A stretch of 64,000 bases of DNA from Laguncularia racemosa (taxonomy: Eukaryota > Streptophyta > Magnoliopsida > Myrtales > Combretaceae). The stretch is taken from contig JBBMOL010000021.1 in NCBI GenBank assembly GCA_037954665.1, forward strand, positions 5,890,001 through 5,954,000. Direction: 5' to 3'. Positions 60,393-64,000 of the stretch are shown piece by piece; the stretch's first letter is position 1, and every line of letters begins with the position of its first letter. A program made the translations under genes and the position numbers. The notes below the pieces were generated by a model. The model saw only the letters and a list, made by a program, of their open reading frames with translations, had not been told where the DNA came from and searched no databases.

Positions 60393-61355
60393 CTTACACT
60401 CATAATTATCACCTTTCTTTTGTCCAAGAGATGATATCAACTCCTACTAACTAATATGGAGGAACTTGTTGAAGATGTGGTGAAGCAAGTGTGTTAGCTT
60501 GGAGGTTTAGGAAGCTTTGATCAACCTCAAAAAGGAAAAGGGAAGTAGGTGGTAGCACTAGAGAAGATCTAAAGGAAATACTAGAAGACCACTTCATAAA
60601 GTGGTAGGAGCCACTTAAGGTGTACCTTTTGAACCTTAGTTAAGCTCTTAATAGTTAGGTTACGATATCTTCAATTCACTAGACAACCATTATATGTATA
60701 TGCTATGAAGATTGAGTGTTCTCATAATATAAAATGCTTTGGCAGAATTAAATATTTAATGTGAAGATGATATACATAGTTGCTAGTTGCACTTATTTGA
60801 TAGATGAATGAAATAATTAAGAGGAGATGGTAGTGATTTATTTTGGTGATGGATGGGACAAGTATAGAGAAAGGGGAGGTGATTTCCTATGATTTTCTTT
60901 TAGAGGAGACTTACATACATGTAGTCTTGAGAGTTAATTATCTGGATATATTATACATTGACATAGAGGTGCAGCAAATGCAATGACGAATGCATGATGA
61001 GATGTGGAACATGAGATTCAATTACTATAAAGAGATCCTCTTGAATTTTATTTATTTATTTATTTTAGCACATATTTAGTAGGGAGACTCATGGGTAAAA
61101 TGATATTCACGCCACCATCTTCAGAAAGAAATATTATAATAGGCCCTATCATTTTGGATATCATCATAAGCATATGGTACTTTAATAAGATAACTCAATA
61201 AGTCGATGGATGAATATGAGGAATTATTGGACAAAAACTAAGAATTATAGCTAACTTTCGACATGCAAAATAGATTCTCAAATTACATCATGATGGGATC
61301 GGATGAATTTTAAAGTTGTATCATAGTAGTCTTTGGTATATATTAGTTGGTTATG
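60393..61355 (+). other. Unassigned remnant between two LTRs
   Basis: Short readable pieces occur (MEELVEDVVKQV near 60,457; EETYIHVVLRVNYLDILYID near 60,900-60,970). They are separated by stops and I cannot place them in a family. An (ATTT)n stretch lies at about 61,045-61,065. It may be the broken 5' part of another transposon. Confidence 0.3.
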
Positions 61356-61980
61356 TGAAGTACCAAAATTTTTGAAAAACTATATGAATATTTAAAGAAA
61401 ATAAATAGAATAATAAATATTTCTAGGTTTGGGTAGCGAGAGGAATAATTTTGTAATATTAAAAACTTTGAGAAATGTCTGACAAAAATTCAAATAATGT
61501 GATGTATAAATATTATTTTAATAATTTATGGTAATAATAGGTTTAAAAATAAAATAATTGAAAAGAACAATCTTTACAAAGAAAAAGAAAACAAACGTAA
61601 CAAGTTGAATTATATGAAATATATTACCGAATAAATTTAGAAAGCAAAGTGATCGGAAAATATCCGAATATAAATATATATAAACAAATAAATAAAAATA
61701 ATTGTAAATCTTAACTCTAGTTCAAGTAAATTAAATTAAAAGAATAAATTCTCCAAAACACGAATTTTGAATAATATTAGGTTAAATAATGAAATTACTT
61801 TAAATTATAGATCTAGGAATTTTAAATAAAAATTTAGAGTAAATATTTATATTCGGGATAATTAGATTAGCTTGGACATAAGATTTCGTAATAAAACGCT
61901 AAAAATGAAAAATTTAAAGATATTCTTGTACGTGAGCAAAATAATGAATATGGACATTATAATATAAAATATAATATGTA

Positions 61981-62012
<32 letters not shown>

Positions 62013-64000
62013 GAAAAAAGAGAAGAAGTCACATCTGCATCCCGTTCGGTCTTCTCCATCACGTTCCTTCTCTCTCCCTTATACTTTTCTTTTCTTCTTC
62101 TTCTTCTTCCCTTCCTCTTCCTCTTCTCCTCGGTCACGACCCCCTTGTGCTGCCCCGTTCCCCTACTTCTCCACTTCCGTCCTTCCCTTCTCCTTCTTCT
62201 TTTTTTGGTCACGTCATCTGCCTTCCTTGCCCCACGTCCCCTTCCTTCCTTCTTCTTCCCTCTTGTCCTTCCCTAGATCTCTCTTCCTTCCCTTTAGATC
62301 ATCATCATTGAGTTGGAAGAAGGAGCCACGCGTGGAGTATGGGACGTTGGCGTGCGTGATCATGTGCCTCCAATGGCGATAGCAACCATGGTGACCTCAA
62401 CAACATAGCAACAACGACAACAGCGGTGGCAGCGATGATAATGACGAAAACCATAATGAACCGCAACAATAACGACCCAGCAATGACAGCAACAACGACG
62501 ACAATAGCATCCAGTTGAAGGAGAAGAGTCGAGATGTATGCGTATAGATATGGTGTTTAATGTGTGGGTGTGCGAGGAAGGGGGATAATGATCAATAGCC
62601 ACCCAATGATGGCAGCAGCGATGATAACTACGGCCGCAACAATAACGACAATAGCAACCCCGATCGTGGTAGCAGCAACGACCGTGATGACAACAGTAAT
62701 GGCAGCGATGACAACAACCGTGGTGATGATGGCAATAGTCGCCATGATGGGAGTCGCAACGTTTGGAGGAGGAAGGAAAAAGGGGAAGGGGAAGAAGGAG
62801 CTGAGTGTGTAGTATGGGTGAATATGTGTGTATGTGTATGGGGTGATGTGTCATATGTGAAGGTATATGTGTATGTGTGTAGAAGGCATGAGATGTGCGA
62901 GAATGTGTGTATGTGTATGTGTATGTGATGGTGTGTGGTATGTAAGGATATGTGTACATGTGGGTAAAGGTGTGTGGTGTGTGCAAGGGTGTGCGTATGT
63001 GTATGAGATAGTGTGTGGCGTGTGAGGGTGTGTATGCGTCGGGAAGGAGGAGCTAAGTGTGTATTGCATGTAAGTATGTATGTATGTGCATGAGGTGATG
63101 TAGGGTGTGTGGTGTGTGTGGTATGTGTGTATGTGTAGGATGATCTGTAGTGAGTGCGAAAGGGGTGTATGTATATGGATGGTGTGTGGTGTGTGTGGTT
63201 TGTATGTGTGTGTATGTATAGAAGGTGTAAGGTATGCGGTATGTGTGTGTATATGGATGGTGTGTGGAGTATGTGGTATATGTGTGTATGTATGGAAGAT
63301 GTGTGGTGTGTGGGTATGTGTATATGTATATGGAAGGAGTGGTGTACGTGGGTATATATGTATGTGTATGAAATGGTGTGTGGTGTATGGACATGTGTGT
63401 AGGTATGGAAGTTGGGTGTGGTGTATGTGGAATCTATGTGTATGAGTAAGAGATGATGAGTGGTGTGTGGGTATGAAAGGTGAATATAATGTGTGCAAAG
63501 TATGTAGGTGCGGGTGCATTAGTGGTGTAAAGTGTATGTGGAGTATGTGTGTAAGTGTATGAGATGGCATGAGGTGTGGGTATGTATGTATGTGTAAGAG
63601 ATGGTATGTGGCATGGGTATGTGGGTATGCTACGGAAGATGTGTGTAGTGTGTGTGGAGTATGTGGGTAAGCATGTATTAGTGGTGTGAGGTGTATGCGA
63701 AGTATGTGTGTATATGTACGTATGTGGGGTGTGAGATGTAAGTGGAATATATGTGTATATGTGTGTCGGTGGTGTGAGACATGAATGGAGTATGTGTGTA
63801 TATATGCACTAATGGTGTGTGTGTGTATGTAGACTTGAGGAGAAAGGAGGATAATAACGTGTCGTTGTGTGTGCATGTAACTAGGTGTATTGTATGATTT
63901 TGTGTTTATATATGTTAGTGTGTGGGAATGGTTGGTGTATGTATGGTAATGGAAGCATGAGTGAGGATGGAAACTAGTAGAGAGGATGGGAAACCCCGTA
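61356..64000 (+). mobile_element. Very long LTR (partial), same family as 1-4,704, forward
   Basis: It starts TGAAGTACCAAAATTTTTG and passes an AT-rich 600 bp, a (TA)n run (61,987-62,010) and a pyrimidine leader (62,040-62,300). Trinucleotide DNA (62,370-62,760) and GTGTATG minisatellite run to the window end. The order mirrors 1-4,704 in the opposite direction; the left copy lacks most of the AT-rich section. It continues past the window, so internal domains cannot be judged. Confidence 0.6.
62370..63960. repeat. AGCAACGAC-type trinucleotide tract and GTGTATG minisatellite
   Basis: From 62,370 to 62,760 the strand is built of AACAAC, GGCAGCGATGA and CAACGACCG words. From 62,800 to 63,900 it is GTGTGTATGTGTATG with degenerate ~55-75 bp units (GGTGTGTGGTGTGTG, GGAGTATGTG). 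Reverse-complemented, 63,390-63,560 aligns with 3,110-3,270. Frames of 208 and 341 codons on the minus strand here are repeat artefacts. Confidence 0.85.

Noticed and set aside
62851..63876. 341-codon minus-strand frame
   Set aside because: Same repeat in the opposite orientation; low complexity only.

Overview
This 64 kb window is AT-rich nuclear DNA from a flowering plant, probably a eudicot. It holds spliced genes for chloroplast proteins with GT/AG introns, and at least five lineages or families of plant LTR retrotransposon. Three host genes look intact. PAT (27,121-34,540, +, 10 exons) encodes the plastid prokaryotic-type aspartate/prephenate aminotransferase. An intronless TRAPPC12-like TPR gene lies at 40,395-41,531 (+). 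A PPL1-type PsbP-like lumenal protein gene lies at 43,291-46,664 (-); it has 8 exons, one of only 22 nt. I recognise no organism-specific marker, so I do not name a species.

Layout. Bases 1-4,704 are a very long reverse-oriented Ty3/gypsy LTR full of CACATA-type minisatellite; a relative in the opposite orientation closes the window (61,356-64,000). From 4,932 runs a decayed Tat-like Ty3/gypsy element: LTR, primer site, Gag and protease. Its gag is split by a three-member nest of solo LTRs of one family (6,526-10,914), each with its own target duplication. After the protease come minisatellites, and then two intronless host-gene fragments in the same orientation: CPL1 (CTD phosphatase) and a BiP-type HSP70. 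A second LTR of the 4,932 family, in direct orientation, lies at 25,957-26,595. Both LTRs are bounded by ATATA, so the whole 21.7 kb may be one gene-capturing retroelement later invaded by a reverse solo LTR (17,094-19,414) and a copia element (19,839-24,655).

The middle (26.6-46.7 kb) is the gene island. PAT has a 3.6 kb intron with repeats. Between PAT and TRAPPC12 lie a degenerate AT-rich tandem array (35.7-37.3 kb) and ACC/ATC low-complexity DNA. The right part holds a dead plant-mobile-domain (PMD) gene (about 48.6-50.3 kb, -) and a complete but heavily mutated Tekay/Del-type chromovirus (51,667-60,392). Its stop codons and lost catalytic residues look like C-to-T decay of methylated DNA.

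The genes do not form a shared pathway: PAT serves arogenate/phenylalanine synthesis in plastids, PPL1 serves photosystem II repair in the lumen, and TRAPPC12 serves vesicle tethering. The most unusual content is the nested and gene-capturing retroelement architecture, together with the word-repeat blocks found inside several unrelated LTRs.
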